A DNA stretch of 64,000 nt from Humulus lupulus (GCF_963169125.1 NC_084794.1:156312858-156376857), one strand, 5' to 3'; shown: positions 41,203 to 53,950, counted from the stretch's first letter. Notes: generated by a model from the letters alone, not told the origin. Numbers and translations: made by a program.

Positions 41203-44200
41203 CCCGGGATGCAGGACGACTACCTGAGGAGAGGAGGTGGGTGGCCTTGAAGCAGAGCAGGGCCCTCGTGATGAGGGATGAACCTACAAGGGCGGAGAGG
41301 CCTCAAATGATTGGCGCCTTAGAGGAGGAGGTGAATATGGGTCCAATGTATGGGACCAATAGATACACAGTTCATGGCTTCGAAGTCGAGCAACTCCACA
41401 ACAAGCTAAAACATTGGGGAGCTCTCAATAGAATACTTGCCTTCTATGGAGTAGGGGGTCAGGAAATCTTGACGCACCTATCCCGATAGAACAATAGGGC
41501 GCATGAGAGCATCCATGACCTCGGGGCCTGGACTGCATCTCACCTCCAAGCAGGAGCGACTCTTCCCCTACACCAATTCTATGTTGACTTCCTAAAGTTC
41601 GTCAGCATAGATGCCTTCCAACTATCCCCGAATGGGTATTGGGTGCTAGCTGGGCTGTATGTTCTGTACAAGTGGCAGAACTGACCCGTTCCTTCTCCAG
41701 CCAAAATTCTGTATGTTTACAACTTTCAGGCTCTTAAGAAGGGGAAGTTGATGGGTATTATACTTTAATGAAGTATACGTACCCAGACATGTCTTACAAG
41801 GCTCCGTGCATGAATGAGAGCCACACGCAAGATTACAAAGACCATTTCTTTTGGACAAGTGGCTTTCCCACGCAGACCAACCCAACTTTACTCCTAGACT
41901 TTGCCAGGGTTGGTAAGTGTTCTTTAAACCTCTCATTTGGTTGTCCTCCACATGTAGTTGGTTCTTAGGAAATTATTTTTGCAGGTTCTTACCGTTGTAC
42001 TCTTTTTGTCTTGGCCTACGGCGACCGGCTTCAGAGGATGAAGGATCTTCCTGATGAGGAGTTGAATCTCAGCCACCTCGTGATGGAGGAGAACTTATGG
42101 TAGTATGACCTTTTTCTGGCATACCAAAACCTGGGCTCGGTGGACCTTTTCCCATTCAGAAACTCTAAGAAGTCACTGGAGGAGGCCAGGCTCCACACGT
42201 AGTACGTAGCTGAGTAGACCCTCCTCTAGTTTAACCAACGGATGCAGGAGGAGCACATCAAGATCATGTTCTCTGTTTAGGCTGCTGCGAGGCCCAGGAG
42301 GACCAGGAACTTGAGGAAGAGCTCCAGGCGGGGATAGAATCCTCGTCTATAGGCCAAGGTAAATCCCTTATCATCCTGTGTTATTCAAAGCATGTAGAAG
42401 AGCGAGTTAGTCTTGAACATGTGTGGGTCTCGCCATCACTCCTCGAGTGAGGGCACATACCAGGACATCATTGAATTGCGGAGGAGTTCCAAGACTATCA
42501 AGACTTTATTGACACCTTCCTACACCATCCGAAGAGAAGGGTTGATCCCTAGGGGTTTGTGCCACTGGATGAGATGACATTCATGCACGCGAAGTGGTTA
42601 TGCCAGTACGAGGCGAACAACACCCAGGATATGGGGAGACTCATGCAAGAATTTTCCCATTCTATTCTTCACCCGGAGGAGCCATCTAGTGGTGGGGCTT
42701 CCGAGGAGTTTTCATGCACACTTAGCATATTTTTCATGTGTTCTCATTATCTTTCTTTCTTTCCTCTAGAGACTATCTTTTCTTGCTTTGTAGGCCGCAT
42801 GGGTTTGTCCGATTCTATTCAGGCCAAATGTCAGAGGGTGTTGGGACCCTCTCAAATCTATGTTCAACCGCACCAGTCGTGGTGCCCCCAGCCTCGGTGG
42901 CTGTTCCTCCAGCTGTGATGGCCATTGCAGCCCCAATAGTTGGTCCATTGACCTCCCCCCGAGACTGGTGGCGACTGGAGAGGTCATAGACCTTAGTGAG
43001 GGGTCCCCAGTCAATGATGATGGGACTTCAAGAAAGGGAAATGACCTCCCATCCTCTGAGATGCCTGGCAGTCCAACAACCAGAACACCTCACCTTGTTA
43101 TATTCTCGAAGCACTTAAAAAGGGAAGACCTGGAAAGGCACCAATGAGTGGTTGAGTATATCAACGACTGTTGGAGGAGGGAAATGAGGGCTTCAAAGTC
43201 CTCATGGAATTCCTTCACGAGGACAAACCAAAGACACCACATCTACTTCCCAGTCACAAAGAGATGGAACCTTTCCTCGCGGGGAGGCTTGGAGAAAGAA
43301 CAATCCCGTTAGTGGTGGAGCTTCTTCAGAGTTTGATGGGATCCCTCTGCGAGATGCCTTCTTGTAGCTACCCCTGTTGTGGGGGAGATAACAAAAAATA
43401 CCTTCTCTCCACCTACCGCTATGCCACATTGCAGGTAAGTGTTGTTTTGAATTTTCAAACTCTTGAAGCTAAGTGTTATTTTGAAGCTAACTTTTCCTTG
43501 TTATGCAGGCTATGACTCTTTGTTAGTGGCTTGGGGACGTTGTCATGACCAGGCCCTTTGAGCTCAATGAGCTAAGGGAGGCTTCAGTTTCACTGGAGGA
43601 ACACTCGAGGCTCCAGAAGGCATTGGAGGACGAGAAGGCTCATGCCTTCTATCTAGAAACTCATCTAGCGAAGGAACAGTCGATCGAGGAAACTTCCTCG
43701 AGGTTAGTGGAGGAAGCCACGGGGTGCTCCAAGGCTGTTGATGAGGCTATCCATAAGGTCTTGGAGGACCTTAAGGTGTCACAAGAGGAGACTCACTTTT
43801 CCCGCGAGGAGGCATCCAAGCATGGAAGGGAGGTGTCATACCATGCCGAGGATGTCTCCAAGGCCAGAGGGGATGCCACCCGAGCTTGGACGGAAGCTGC
43901 ACATGCAGTTTTGATGGCTCAAGTTTTTGCCATAAAGTTTGAGGGCTTGAAACTTCAAGTCCAGATGCTGTAGAAAGAGCTTGATGTACTAGTGAATGAC
44001 AACCTCTATGTTGCTTGGCAGAGCAATAAAGAGATGGACTTGGCCTTCAAAGACGACCCCGACATTAGGATGCTGTTCGAGGAGTATCTTCAGGTGGATG
44101 AGGCCGCAGCTGCTTAGGCTCAAGCTGTAGTTGATGCAGGTCGTACCCTTGAGGCTGATCCCGCGATCAAGCTCGTCATGAAGTTTCCCCTGGGCGAGTA

Positions 44201-44240
44201 TGCTATTGCAATTTTGTTTTTACATCTTTTTTTTTTTGAA
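41203..44240 (+). pseudogene. Decayed gypsy-type transposon protein gene with introns
   Basis: Exon 1 (from the element C boundary to about 41912) reads FEVEQLHNKLKHWGALNRIL...GATLPLHQFYVDFLKF and SPNGYWVLAGLYVLYKW, with stops near 41488 and 41682 and a frameshift near 41748. A GTAAGT...TTTGCAG intron lies at about 41912-41984, and exon 2 begins SYRCTLFVLAYGDRL. Another intron (about 43435-43509) has GTAAGT and TTATGCAG ends. From 43545 a long Glu/Ala/Lys-rich coiled coil follows (EEHSRLQKALEDEKAHAFYL). This matches the antisense protein of Tat elements (PF04195-like, from memory) and is homologous to the ORF at 38750-39154. Its 5' end was lost at the junction with element C. I consider it a TE remnant, not a host gene. 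Confidence 0.65.
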
Positions 44241-45455
44241 TAGGCATGTGTGCCATTGCTCTTTCTGGGGTATAAAAAAGTTAATGCTCGAGCCCCGGAG
44301 TGCAGTTGTAAATAATTTTACTTTACTGGATGGCTTTTTGCTTACACAGTTTTTCTACCTTCGTTGCATCATCACTCAACACATGTTTAGCGTTTAGTAA
44401 TTGTGGAGTTAGTACGGAGGAATATAGTTATGGACCATAGGGGTGGATTACCTTAGGTTGCAGGTAAGATGAGTGGATACAAAAAGTTATGATTCAGCAG
44501 ATTGAGTTAGCGCACTTTGGTTTGTGTGAATGAGTATAACAAGAATGTGTATGTGCGAAGGGAGACCTATGTCTTCGTGGTACACCGAGGTCCATAGTGT
44601 CGGATTGAGGCCCTTTATTTCCCAAGTTCTGAAAAAGGGTTGTAGAGGGCGATGAGTTTGAGATTGGGACTTATAATTATTGGTTACCTTCAGATAGACT
44701 GACAACCTGAAGGAACGACCAAAACTTTAAGAATTTTACCTCGAGTGTGTGAGATTTTGAGGCATTGAGATAAGTACAGTCCCTTGATTGAATAGTCACT
44801 GTGATGAATGCCAGTCAACGAGCAGTGTGACTCTGAATAAAATATAGTGAGATAGGGAGCAAGAAGTACTCGTTCCGGGAAATGAGATGAGGGACAAGAA
44901 ATATTTTGGTTCAGAATTGGCTTAGAGGATCAGTGAAGTTGTTCATGATTCTTATGGCAGGAGTGTCTGCTTATTTAAAACGACATAAGGGCTCAAAAAT
45001 TTCAGTATGGGAACGCGGAGTTCCAGGATGGGAGACTTTATATTTCTCTGATTATTGTGGACTAGAAATGATAAGGTATTTTGGGAAAGAAAGAGGAGTT
45101 TTGACTCCTGATTTGATAGAATTTTGAGATCCTACTAAGGACTAGGCCAGAGGCCTACAAATTAGCCTAACCCCATTATGGGTGGTGGCTCATAGGGTGT
45201 TATTGGTGCCAATGTCAAGGAAGTATTACCACTGATGGGGTGAGATGACCCTAGGATTTTAGTGGAATTTACTGTACAAGGAAAAGCCAGTGAAATTTTT
45301 GATAAATGAGATAAAGTCTTACAGAATAAGACTGTCACTCTTTTGAGGGTGTTACAAAGATAGAGCAAGGTGAATGACTAGACTCTGAGGCTAGTTAGAT
45401 ATACAAGATTAGTATCCCGAGACATTTGAATAAATTTTGAGGATAAAATTTCAAT
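44241..45455 (+). other. Unrecognised stretch ending as the 3' interior of element F
   Basis: The last part (about 45420-45455) has the 'ttttgaggataaaattt' block that precedes the polypurine tract in Tekay elements, so it belongs to the plus-strand element F. The remainder has only short open frames, the longest 73 codons at 44906-45127, that I cannot match to integrase or any other family. The boundary with the decayed gene upstream is not visible. Confidence 0.5.
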
Positions 45456-45469
45456 AAAGAGGGGATAGT
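45456..45469 (+). other. Polypurine tract of element F
   Basis: AAAGAGGGGATAGT immediately precedes the LTR start TGTAATGTCC, showing that the LTR that follows is a 3' LTR of a plus-strand element. Confidence 0.85.
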
Positions 45470-46867
45470 TGTAATGTCCTGAATTAGTTATTAAGGCTGA
45501 GTGCCTTGATTACTGTACCTAAAGGAAATAGTTGGATTTATATATGGAAATTAATTGATTAAATGTGACTATGTGACATACAGATTTATATGATAATATG
45601 AATATATATGCATGTTTATGAGTATTAAATATGCATGTGGGCCCGTTCTTGTTAAATAGGACATATTTGTGATTTTGGCCCGTTGAGGGCATAAATGTGA
45701 TTATATGTGTGTAAATCATTGGGACCACATTATTATGTTGATATATTTGCAGTATTTGGCTCGAGGCGATCCTGGTGAGTGGATTAGCGGAATAGTCACA
45801 ACAAGGTCTAATACCCGACTCGGGGTGAGCCTAGGGGTATTTTGGGGACTTAGTGCGTATTTGGGATTTATTGGTTAACAGAAAATTATTTTGTGATTAG
45901 TTGGGCATGTCGGAATTAATTGGAAACTTATAGGACCACTTGAGGAGTAGTGGGAAATGCGGTAAAATGACGGTTTTCCCTTATGGGAAATAAAGGGGCT
46001 GGGATAGCACTAGGGGTATTTTGGTCTTTGTATTATGGGATATACTTAAGAAACATTAGGGGTTAGGAAGAAACAACCAGAATCCCTCAGCTCTTTCACC
46101 TCATGTTCATCCCCCCTCTCTCTAAGGCTTTGGTGCACTTGGAAATTTTGGAGGTAAAGCTCAGAATCAAGGCTAGGATTGCTGAGGATTTGAGGCAAGA
46201 AGTGTGGGGATTAGCTCAGGGCCGAGATCATCACAAAGGTAAGGTTTAGAGAGAATTTCTCTGGGTTTTTAGTGTTTTGGAGTTTTTTTTAACTTAAGTG
46301 GTAGAATTAAGGTTGTAATGAGGTTTTGTTCAGTTTCTTTGGGTTTATGTACTGCTTTGAGTATAGTGTAAGTGATTTAGGACTCAATTCTAGCATTGGA
46401 ACATGTTTGGATCAATTTGTAGGAGGTTTGGAAATTTGAAAATGGTGGAAATTCTGGGTTCGCGGGGTTGCGCTGTTGCCCGCATGAACTTTGGAGGCCT
46501 TGGGGGTTCGCTGAATCCCTTTAGTGTCGCGGTCTTGGGTAGGGCGTGCCGCGACGCGTGTCCAGGAAAATTCAGGCTTGGCTTTCTGACTTAGAGAGGG
46601 TGGCAACCCTAATTGCTGGGGCCCCGTGACTCTAATTGGGGGCGCCTTGGCGCCAATAGGGAATTATGGCCAATGTGGGGTATTATGCTCGGGAGCCCAA
46701 ATTTAAGGGCTTGGGAAGGATCCTACTACCCGGTTTAGTAGGATTCGAGGTTCTGGAGGCTAGAATAAAATTTCAAAGTTCTTATTTGGTTTAGGGCTTG
46801 ATGGATTGTTATTATTGATGTATTGTGACTAGGTTACCATTAAGGCACACTCTTCATCTTCAACTTG
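45470..46867 (+). repeat. 3' LTR of Tekay-type element F, first part
   Basis: Starts TGTAATGTCCTG and is interrupted at 46867 by element E; it resumes at 56449/56454, total about 2.28 kb. It shares its layout with solo LTR 9515-11999: TATA-like GGATATACTTAAG near 46037, palindromic words (GTCGCGGTC, GGCGCCTTGGCGCC) at 46455-46660, and a perfect 9-bp inverted repeat ATCCTACTA/TAGTAGGAT (46720-46744). Confidence 0.87.
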
Positions 46868-48749
46868 TGTAACGACCCAACTATTTTAGACCTTGGACCA
46901 TTAATAACTACTATATTATTCATAAGAAAACATACATGCGAAAACATCATAACTTTATTATGTAAAGAAAAGGTTTGAATACATAAAGATTTTACTTAGG
47001 ATATGGGATCCCATTATTTTGAAAATAAAGCAAAACATAACTTAAATAAATGGGTTACAAAATCAAGTGCGGAAAATAATACATAGAAATCATAATTTAA
47101 AGACTTAAAGACTTCATCCTCTAATCGAACGCTCAGTCCATCGATTCCATCCTACCTCAATACACATCCCCAAGCTGCCAAGAACCTTTCTCGCTGCCAT
47201 AGCTATTTTCCTGCACATATAAACATAAAGGAATGAGCCAAATGCCAGCAAGGAAAAACTAACAGCATAAATCATATACATAAAATTTATATAATATGCT
47301 AAAAACATATCATAAACATATGTCATATATACTACAATGCCCATTATACAACTCGGGGCTTGTTAACTAATCAAGTCATATGCCCATTAGATTTGTGGGG
47401 CTTGCTAGCTAAGCAAGTCATATGCCCATAAATTTATTGGGGCTTGTTAGCTATACAAGTCATATGCCCAAGTCTACCAACATACATAATATAACATTTC
47501 ATAACACAACATATCATAAGATAACATATCACATATAAAATCCTATCCTATTTTCCTTACCAATATACCGCGATATGAGAACAATATTGGGACTTTGGAA
47601 CACTCCTAAAAACCATAATAGAAAGGTGAGTATACTAAAGAAAAAGGATGAAAAGAATGAATTATACCATCGAAAGGATACTTACCAACAACAATCTTAC
47701 GTTCAAGATCTTAGATTCCTAACCAAGAATAAAGAATACGAGTTAGGATTTTGAGTAGAAAAACTATAAGAATAACACAGAAAGGGACTAGAAGAAGGAA
47801 TACCTCAAATGCTTCTATAACCGAACTACACCTCGAACCAAAATATACTACGAACCATACTTTCCAAGTGTTTATTAAGCTTATAAGGATAAAGCTTATA
47901 ACCCCAACCCAAGTGTTTATCACTCTAAAATAACCTAGTAGCTTGCAAACTCTGAACTCAGCTTGATGAATGAATAAATGGCTGGGTACTAGGTCCTATT
48001 TATAGAGTTCAAGAATGAAAAGATCTTTATTTAGCTTGAATAAAATAATGGCTTTTTAATTGAAAAATCTTTGAATAATCGTTCAGCAGAGGCTGAAGAC
48101 TCGGTCAAAAAGATTCTGGACTTATCAAGAGGTTAAGAAATAAAATAAGCTCGGTTTCAAAAACGTTCAAATATCTGGCACTACAGCCGATATATCACCT
48201 GGGCTAATATGCCCAAGGCTCTTCGAGGTGGCTGTGCGAAGTTACGTGTTTTTCGTATCCCCATATGGCGATATATCGCCCAAAGTGCTGCGATATATCA
48301 GCATGCGCTGAAATATTATACACGTAATTGCACTTTTTCAGCTTAATTTGAATTGAGTAAACAACCTTGACTAAGTCCTCTAACGATTTCAAAGTTGTTG
48401 GCAGACCCTAGGATATTCAAATATTTCTCTTATTAAATTTATTCCTCAAAATACTTAATTATTCATTAAACATACACATGACAAGTGTCATTTCCTTATT
48501 GGGTTTATCTAAACCTTATATTATAATAAATATCACCTTCATAATCAGTTATATTAATTAGACCTTAGGTTATAATTAATATTCTTAAACTATAGGTTAA
48601 ACTTATAAAATCTACAAGTGTTACTACGAGTGTCCAACTAAATCCCGATCTGAACCAAAATCCACAAACATAAAAATACTACAACTATTACTAGCCATTA
48701 CTATTGCTACTACTATCTAACTAGCTAAGTAAAGTTCTTGGACTCTACA
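46868..48749 (-). repeat. 3' LTR of element E
   Basis: Plus-strand termini TGTAACGACCC and GACTCTACA. On the minus strand a TATA box, CTATAAATAG, lies at 47996-48005. CGATATATCG-type palindromes lie at about 48187-48303, where this copy lacks a roughly 20-bp segment present in the 5' LTR. Splice-like signals are present as in the 5' LTR. Confidence 0.93.
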
Positions 48750-48750
48750 A

Positions 48751-48766
48751 TTCGCCCCTACTAAAA
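48751..48766 (-). other. Polypurine tract of element E
   Basis: The minus strand reads TTTTTAGTAGGGGCGAA, one base from the 3' LTR. It is less purine-pure than those of A and D. Confidence 0.7.
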
Positions 48767-48894
48767 AGAATTTCATCCTCGAAATTTACTTACCAAATAA
48801 CTTCGGATACCGGCCTTGCATGTCCTCCTCCAACTCCCACGTTGCCTCTCGTTCAGAACTATTACTCCATAGAACTTTGACTATAGGAATGCTC

Positions 48895-50159
48895 TTAAAC
48901 CGTAACTACTTCACCCCTATCCAGGATGCAAACCAATCGTTCCTCGTAACTCAAGTCTTTATGGAGTGCTATCGTATCGTACCTGAGGATGTGAGATGAG
49001 TCTGACACATACTTGCGTAGCATCGAGATGTGGAACACGTTGTGACTATTTGCTAGAGCTGGCGGTAGGGCTAGTCTATAAGCAACTACTCCCACTTTGT
49101 ACAATATCTCAAAAGGTCCTATAAATCGGGGACTAAGCTTACCTTTCTTCCCAATTCGCTTCACACCTTTCATAGGAGATATCTTCAAGAAGACTTGATC
49201 TCCGAATTTGAATTCCACATCGCGTCGCTTGGCATCCACATAGCTTTTCTGACGACTTTGATCGCAAGCATACACTGTCTAATTAGCGCAACTGCTTCTT
49301 GAGCTTGTCTAACAGCTTCGGGACCTAGAAGTTTCCTTTCTCCTACCTCATCCCAGTGCAACGGTGATCGGCACCTTCTTCCATATAGCAGCTCATAAGG
49401 TGCCATCCCGATCGTTGACTGGTAGCTATTGTTGTAGGAGAACTCTATCAGCGGCAAGTACTTATTCCATGATCCTCCAAAATTAAGTACACAAGCGCGC
49501 AACATATCTTCTAAAATCTGAATCGTATGTTCGGACTGCTTGTCTGTCTAAGGATGAAAAGCTGTACTAAGACTTAACTTAGTACCCATAGCTTGCTGTA
49601 AACTTCCCCAAAATCTCGATGTAAACACCGATCCTCTATCCGACACTATTGTCTTGGGGATTCCATGCAACCGTACTATCTCTTGGACATAGATGTCTGC
49701 ATATTGGTCTGCCGTGTATGAAGTCGTAATAGGTAGGAAATGAGCTGACTTGGTTAGTCTATCTATTAATATCCAAGCGGAATCATGCTGCTTAGTCATT
49801 CTTGGAAAACCTGTCACGAAGACCATAGCTATATCGTCCCACTTCCATTCTTGTACGCTAAGCGGTTGCAATAAGCCTGCAGGCCGCTGATGTTCTGCTT
49901 TCACTTGCTGGCATACTAGACACTTAGACACAAACTCTGCTATGTCCTTTTTCATCCCTGGCCACCAATAGATTGCCTTGATGTCATGAGTCATCTTCGT
50001 CAACCCTGGGTGAACTGAGTATGGGGTATTGTGCGCTTCTTCTAGAATCATCTTCTTAATCCTTTGATCATTTGGCACGCATACCCGATCCTTATATCTC
50101 AATAAACCTTGACTAGATATTGCGAAATCTGTGGTCTTGCCTTCTCTGACTGCATCCAC
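48895..50159 (-). pseudogene. Integrase, element E
   Basis: Two main open pieces plus an overlapping shift. The zinc-binding HHCC region lies at about 49890-50080 (LEEAHNTPYSVHPG, CLVCQQVKAEHQRP). The core keeps all acidic positions: WILIDRLTKSAHF, IVSDRGSVFTSRFW and the Glu in the QSEH motif. A Gln codon just after TAFHP is TAG (about 49548). A frameshift occurs near 49260 in the post-core linker. The C-terminus has the [12 protein letters not shown] (GPF) module and [15 protein letters not shown], but the chromodomain-like tail is shortened, ending at 48895. Less decayed than the integrase of element A. Confidence 0.9.
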
Positions 50160-50219
50160 GTGTGTTGGTAGTGTGTCGTCCTGTTCTTGTCCAATCTGTA
50201 TATCTTCTAGCAGATTTGA

Positions 50220-50950
50220 CTATATAGACAAGTTAGCTAGTTTGCCGACAACTACCTCTATTCCGGCATTGATCAGCTCCTGTTGCAGTGGCTTTTCTGG
50301 TCCGGCTAATGCTGCTAAACTTCCATAAATTTTCCTACTTAGCACATCGGCAACTACGTTTGCCTTCCCCAGGTGGTATAAGATTTCGCAATCATAATCC
50401 TTCACTAACTCTAACTACCTGCGCTGCCTCATGTTGAGCTCCTTCTGAGTAAAGAAGTACTTTAAATTTTTGTGGTCTGTATAAATCTCGCACCTTTCTC
50501 CGTAAAGATAATGGCGCCAGATTTTTAACGCAAAGACCACTGCTGCCAACTCCATATTATGCGTTGGATAGCGTTACTCGTACTCCTTTAGCTGCCGTGA
50601 GGCGTAGGCTATCACCTTGTCATTCTGCATCAGCACACAACCTAACCCTTGCTTTAACGCATCGCAGTAGACTACAAACTTATCGTTGGGTGTCGGTACA
50701 CAGAGTACTGGTGCTGAGCAAAGCTTATCTGTAAGCAACTGGAAACTTTCTTCACATCTATCGTTCCAGTTGAATCTTTGTTGTTTCTGGGTCAGGTTGG
50801 TGAGCGGAGTAGCTTTCATAGAAAAGCCCTCTACGAACCTCCTATAATAACCTGCTAACCCCAGAAAGCTTCTTACTTCAGATGCGTTCTTTGGTCTTGG
50901 CCAATCCTTCACGGCCTTTACCTTTGATGGGTCTACTGCAACTCCGTCTT
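50220..50950 (-). pseudogene. RT connection and RNase H, element E
   Basis: From about 50912: [20 protein letters not shown] and [19 protein letters not shown], then RNase H with [19 protein letters not shown] (catalytic Asp present) and SRQLKEYE. Here an expected Gln is TAA (about 50574) and the frame is interrupted. The remaining RNase H motifs (YTDHK region near 50480, then YHLGKANVVADVLSRK near 50360) follow. A short gap at 50940-50952 separates it from RT. Confidence 0.88.
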
Positions 50951-50951
50951 T

Positions 50952-51851
50952 TTATATAATGTGCCCGAGGAACGTCACTTGAAAAAGCCAAAACTCGCAT
51001 TTCTTGAACTTGGCATAGAGTTGATGCTCCTTCAGTCGTGACAAGATCAACCTCAAATGTTCCTCGTGCTCTACTTCATCCTTAGAGTATACTAAGATGT
51101 CATCGATGAACACTAGGACGAATTTATCTAAGTAGTCCTTGAAGACCGTATTCATTAAGTCCATAAACGCGGCTGGTGCGTTGGTAAGAACAAAAGACAT
51201 AACTAAGAACTCGTAATTTCCATAATGAGTTCTAAAGGCTGTCTTAGGAATATCTTCTCCCCTCACCTTGAGCTGATGATACCCAGACCGTAAATCAATC
51301 TTTGAGAATACAGTCGCACCTCGGAGTTGATCAAACAAGTCGTCGATCCGGGGTAGCAGGTACTTATTCTTAATCGTTATCTTGTTCAGCTCGCGATAGT
51401 CTATACACATCCACATGCTTCCGTCCTTTTTCTTCACGAATAGCACCGGTACTCCCCATGGTGAATGGCTCGACCTAATAAAACCCAAGTCTAGGAGTTC
51501 TTGTAGCTGCGTCTTTAACTCCTTGAGTTCTGTAGGCGCCATCCAATACAGTGCCTTGGAGATAGGCTCGGTGCCCGATACTAATTCTATAGTTAAGTCA
51601 ATTGCTCGAGTCGGCGGAAATCCTGGCAAGTCATCGAGAAATACCTCTGGGAATTCTCTTACAATACGGACGTCTCCAACCTTAAGTGGTGTCTCCTTTA
51701 CCACATCTGTGATGCTGGCTAAGAACGCTTGACATCCTTTTTCCACCATTCTTTGTGCTTTGAGGGATGATACTAATGGGGTGCGTAATCCTGAAGCTTG
51801 TCCCATGAAGCATAGTTTCTGGCCATCAGGAGTCTCGAACATCACCTTCAT
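50952..51851 (-). pseudogene. Reverse transcriptase, element E
   Basis: A 299-codon open stretch with the complete RT palm: [31 protein letters not shown] motif, [31 protein letters not shown] (Val replaces the usual Gly) and the catalytic [12 protein letters not shown] with both Asp intact. It ends just after VTFLGHII at 50952. This is the best-preserved RT among the Tekay copies in the window. The enzyme would copy the element RNA into cDNA in the particle. Confidence 0.92.
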
Positions 51852-52399
51852 GCGTTTGCAGTCGATGGTTGCGCCGTGTCGTGCCGTGCTAGCCAGTCCA
51901 TGCCTAGTATCACGTCAAAGTCCTTGATCTCAAGTTCTATTAGGTCTCCTTCTAGTTCTACGCCCTCAATCTTGATCGGTACGCCTCGTACTATCCGTGA
52001 TGATAGAACTACTTTGCCCGAAGGAAACTCGGTTACAAACCTAGTTCTAAATCTTTCACAAGGTTTGTCTAGTTTCTCTATCATTCCTAACGAGATATAT
52101 GAATGAGTGGCTCTCGAATCAAATAATACTGAACATATATTATTGAGGATAGAAACCTGACCTGTGACCACCTTATTGCTAGCATTAGCCTCTCCTTGGG
52201 TTAAGGAAAAAACCCTAGCAGGAACCATCTTGTCGTCTTTCTTCCCTTCTGCCTTGCGCTGAGGACAATCTCTTTTCCGGTGTCCTTCCTGACCATAGTT
52301 ATAACATTCCTTGGTGTTTGTATGACATTCACCAGGATGTTTCTTCTGACACTTAGCACATGGCGGGTATTCCACATAACCCGGCTTATTTCCCCCCAT
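51848..52399 (-). pseudogene. Nucleocapsid knuckle and aspartic protease, element E
   Basis: The frame carries CAKCQKKHPGEC, then the CCHC knuckle as CYNYGQEGHRKRDC, with the second Cys replaced by Tyr, which should impair zinc and RNA binding. FSLTQGEANAS leads into the protease, whose motif reads VLFDSRATHSYIS: the Gly of DSGA is Arg, which should inactivate it. [14 protein letters not shown] follows. A frameshift near 51850 joins it to the RT frame. Gag and pol are otherwise continuous. Confidence 0.9.
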
Positions 52400-53415
52400 T
52401 ATTTGTCCGTGCCCTCTTATCGTTGTCAGATTGCTTATTATCAGAATGCCTTCTTTTCTTTCCGTTACTGTTGTTTCCGGACTGATTATGGCTATTTTGG
52501 TTATTATTCTGACTGGTTTAAGGTTAACCCTACTGTCTAGGCTCAGGAAAACTGGCTTCTTCTTTACTTACATTTTCCTTTAGCCTTTCTACTTCTATTG
52601 CCGTCTCAAGAACGTCGGCATATGTAGTATTCCCCAGGTTTGCTAGCTTAACCCCCATCTTGATCTTCGGTTGAAGTCCTCTAATGAACTTAGATACCCT
52701 CAGATAGTTGGTTGGAACCATTTCTGGTGTGAACTTAGCTAGGCGGTCGAACTGACGAGCATACTCTGCCATTGATAAACTACCTTGCTTCAAGTTGGCG
52801 AACTCCTCAACTCTTGAAGCGAGTACAGCCGAATTGTAATACTTCTTGTGGAACAACTCCACAAATCGAGTCCATGTCATGGCGGCAACATCATGCGATT
52901 GCTGGACCAAGTCCCACCATATTCTGGTATCCTTCTTGAGTAAAGACGAGACAAGGATATATGGTCCGCGTTACTGAGATTCAGGTGCATCAGAATTGGC
53001 TCTACATTCCTTAGCCACTCTTCTGCCTTAAAGGGGTCTTTAGTCCCTTCAAAGTTTGGACCGTGCTACTTGCAGAACCTCTCATAAACTGGCTCCAAGT
53101 GCTGTACTGGATATGGAGCATAGTTCGCCACTGGCCATCCCCCATATGGACCAACTTGTTGGGGTGCTGTGGCTGCGGCTGCGGTGGAGGCGGAGGCTGA
53201 GTCTGGGGCTGAGCCTGTTGTTGCTGTTGCTGCAAAAGTTCCTCGACTTGTTGTTGCAGTCTGGTGATCTCCGCAGTGTTGTCAGCTGGCGGTGCCAACG
53301 CGTTGCGGCTGGCAGTAGCACGCACTCCCCTTCTGCGAACTGGAGGGGCTTCATTGTTCACTGAAGCAACGTTGGAGGCTTTTTCGTTGGTGCGTGTAGA
53401 TCTTCGGAGCGACAT
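52400..53415 (-). pseudogene. gag, element E
   Basis: Starts at an ATG at 53415 (MSLRRSTRTNEK, a basic start resembling those of gag in A and C). A predicted coiled coil with a run of about seven Gln (near 53205-53240) and a Pro/Gln linker follow. The frame then shifts near 53150 and the capsid core resumes in another frame (about 53080-52930) and in the open piece from 52910 (MTWTRFVELFHKKYYN; MAEYARQFDRLAKFTPEMVP). The piece ends at a stop near 52530, before the knuckle region. Gag would form the particle; this copy has at least two frame breaks. Confidence 0.87.
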
Positions 53416-53950
53416 CGTAGCAGAGTTCTAACAGTTGAAAGAAACATGTTAGAACTTTTACCCTAATAAGCTCTAAGGGAAAACTTAATCCAAACAAACA
53501 TAACTCGGACCTATTAATTATGACTTTTTATGAAAATTATATAAGTCTTCTTATTTATTAGAGTGGGTTTCTATACTTAGAAAAGTAAGCCATCTTTATT
53601 ATTTTCTAAGTCTGTTTCTAATCATCCTATATGACTTAATTCTCAGGCTCGAAACTCATCTTTGTTCCAAAGTTAACCATATTGAGGGAGGGCTGGGACC
53701 AATAAAATCGTTCCCACTACTATGGCCCCCTAACTCTCAATATAGAAACTTGGTTCATTGATTTGTATCCACCCTTACCGAACTTAGTCATTATTTATTT
53801 TATTTATTATTTATTATGATTGCGAAAAAAAATCAAACTCATACATGATAACAAAAATATCATGATATTAATTTGGAAAAGAGTTTTCACTATTTACAAC
53901 CATAAAAGAAAACAAATTATAAATTAAAACAAACAATGAAACTAACTATT
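53416..53950 (-). other. Leader of element E between extra ORF and gag
   Basis: AT-rich, no ORF. On the minus strand a donor-like CGGTAAGG lies near 53780 and an acceptor-like, pyrimidine-rich CTTTCAACTGTTAG lies near 53431, just upstream of the gag ATG. Together they could remove most of this stretch from the gag mRNA. This is a sequence-pattern inference only. Confidence 0.45.

Noticed and set aside
41203..44240. A multi-exon host gene
   Set aside because: Exon content matches the antisense ORF of Tat element T and the gypsy-type transposon family, and several exons carry stops and a frameshift.
44906..45127. A 73-codon ORF as the integrase end of element F
   Set aside because: Its position would fit, but I can align neither integrase nor chromodomain motifs to it, so no function is assigned.
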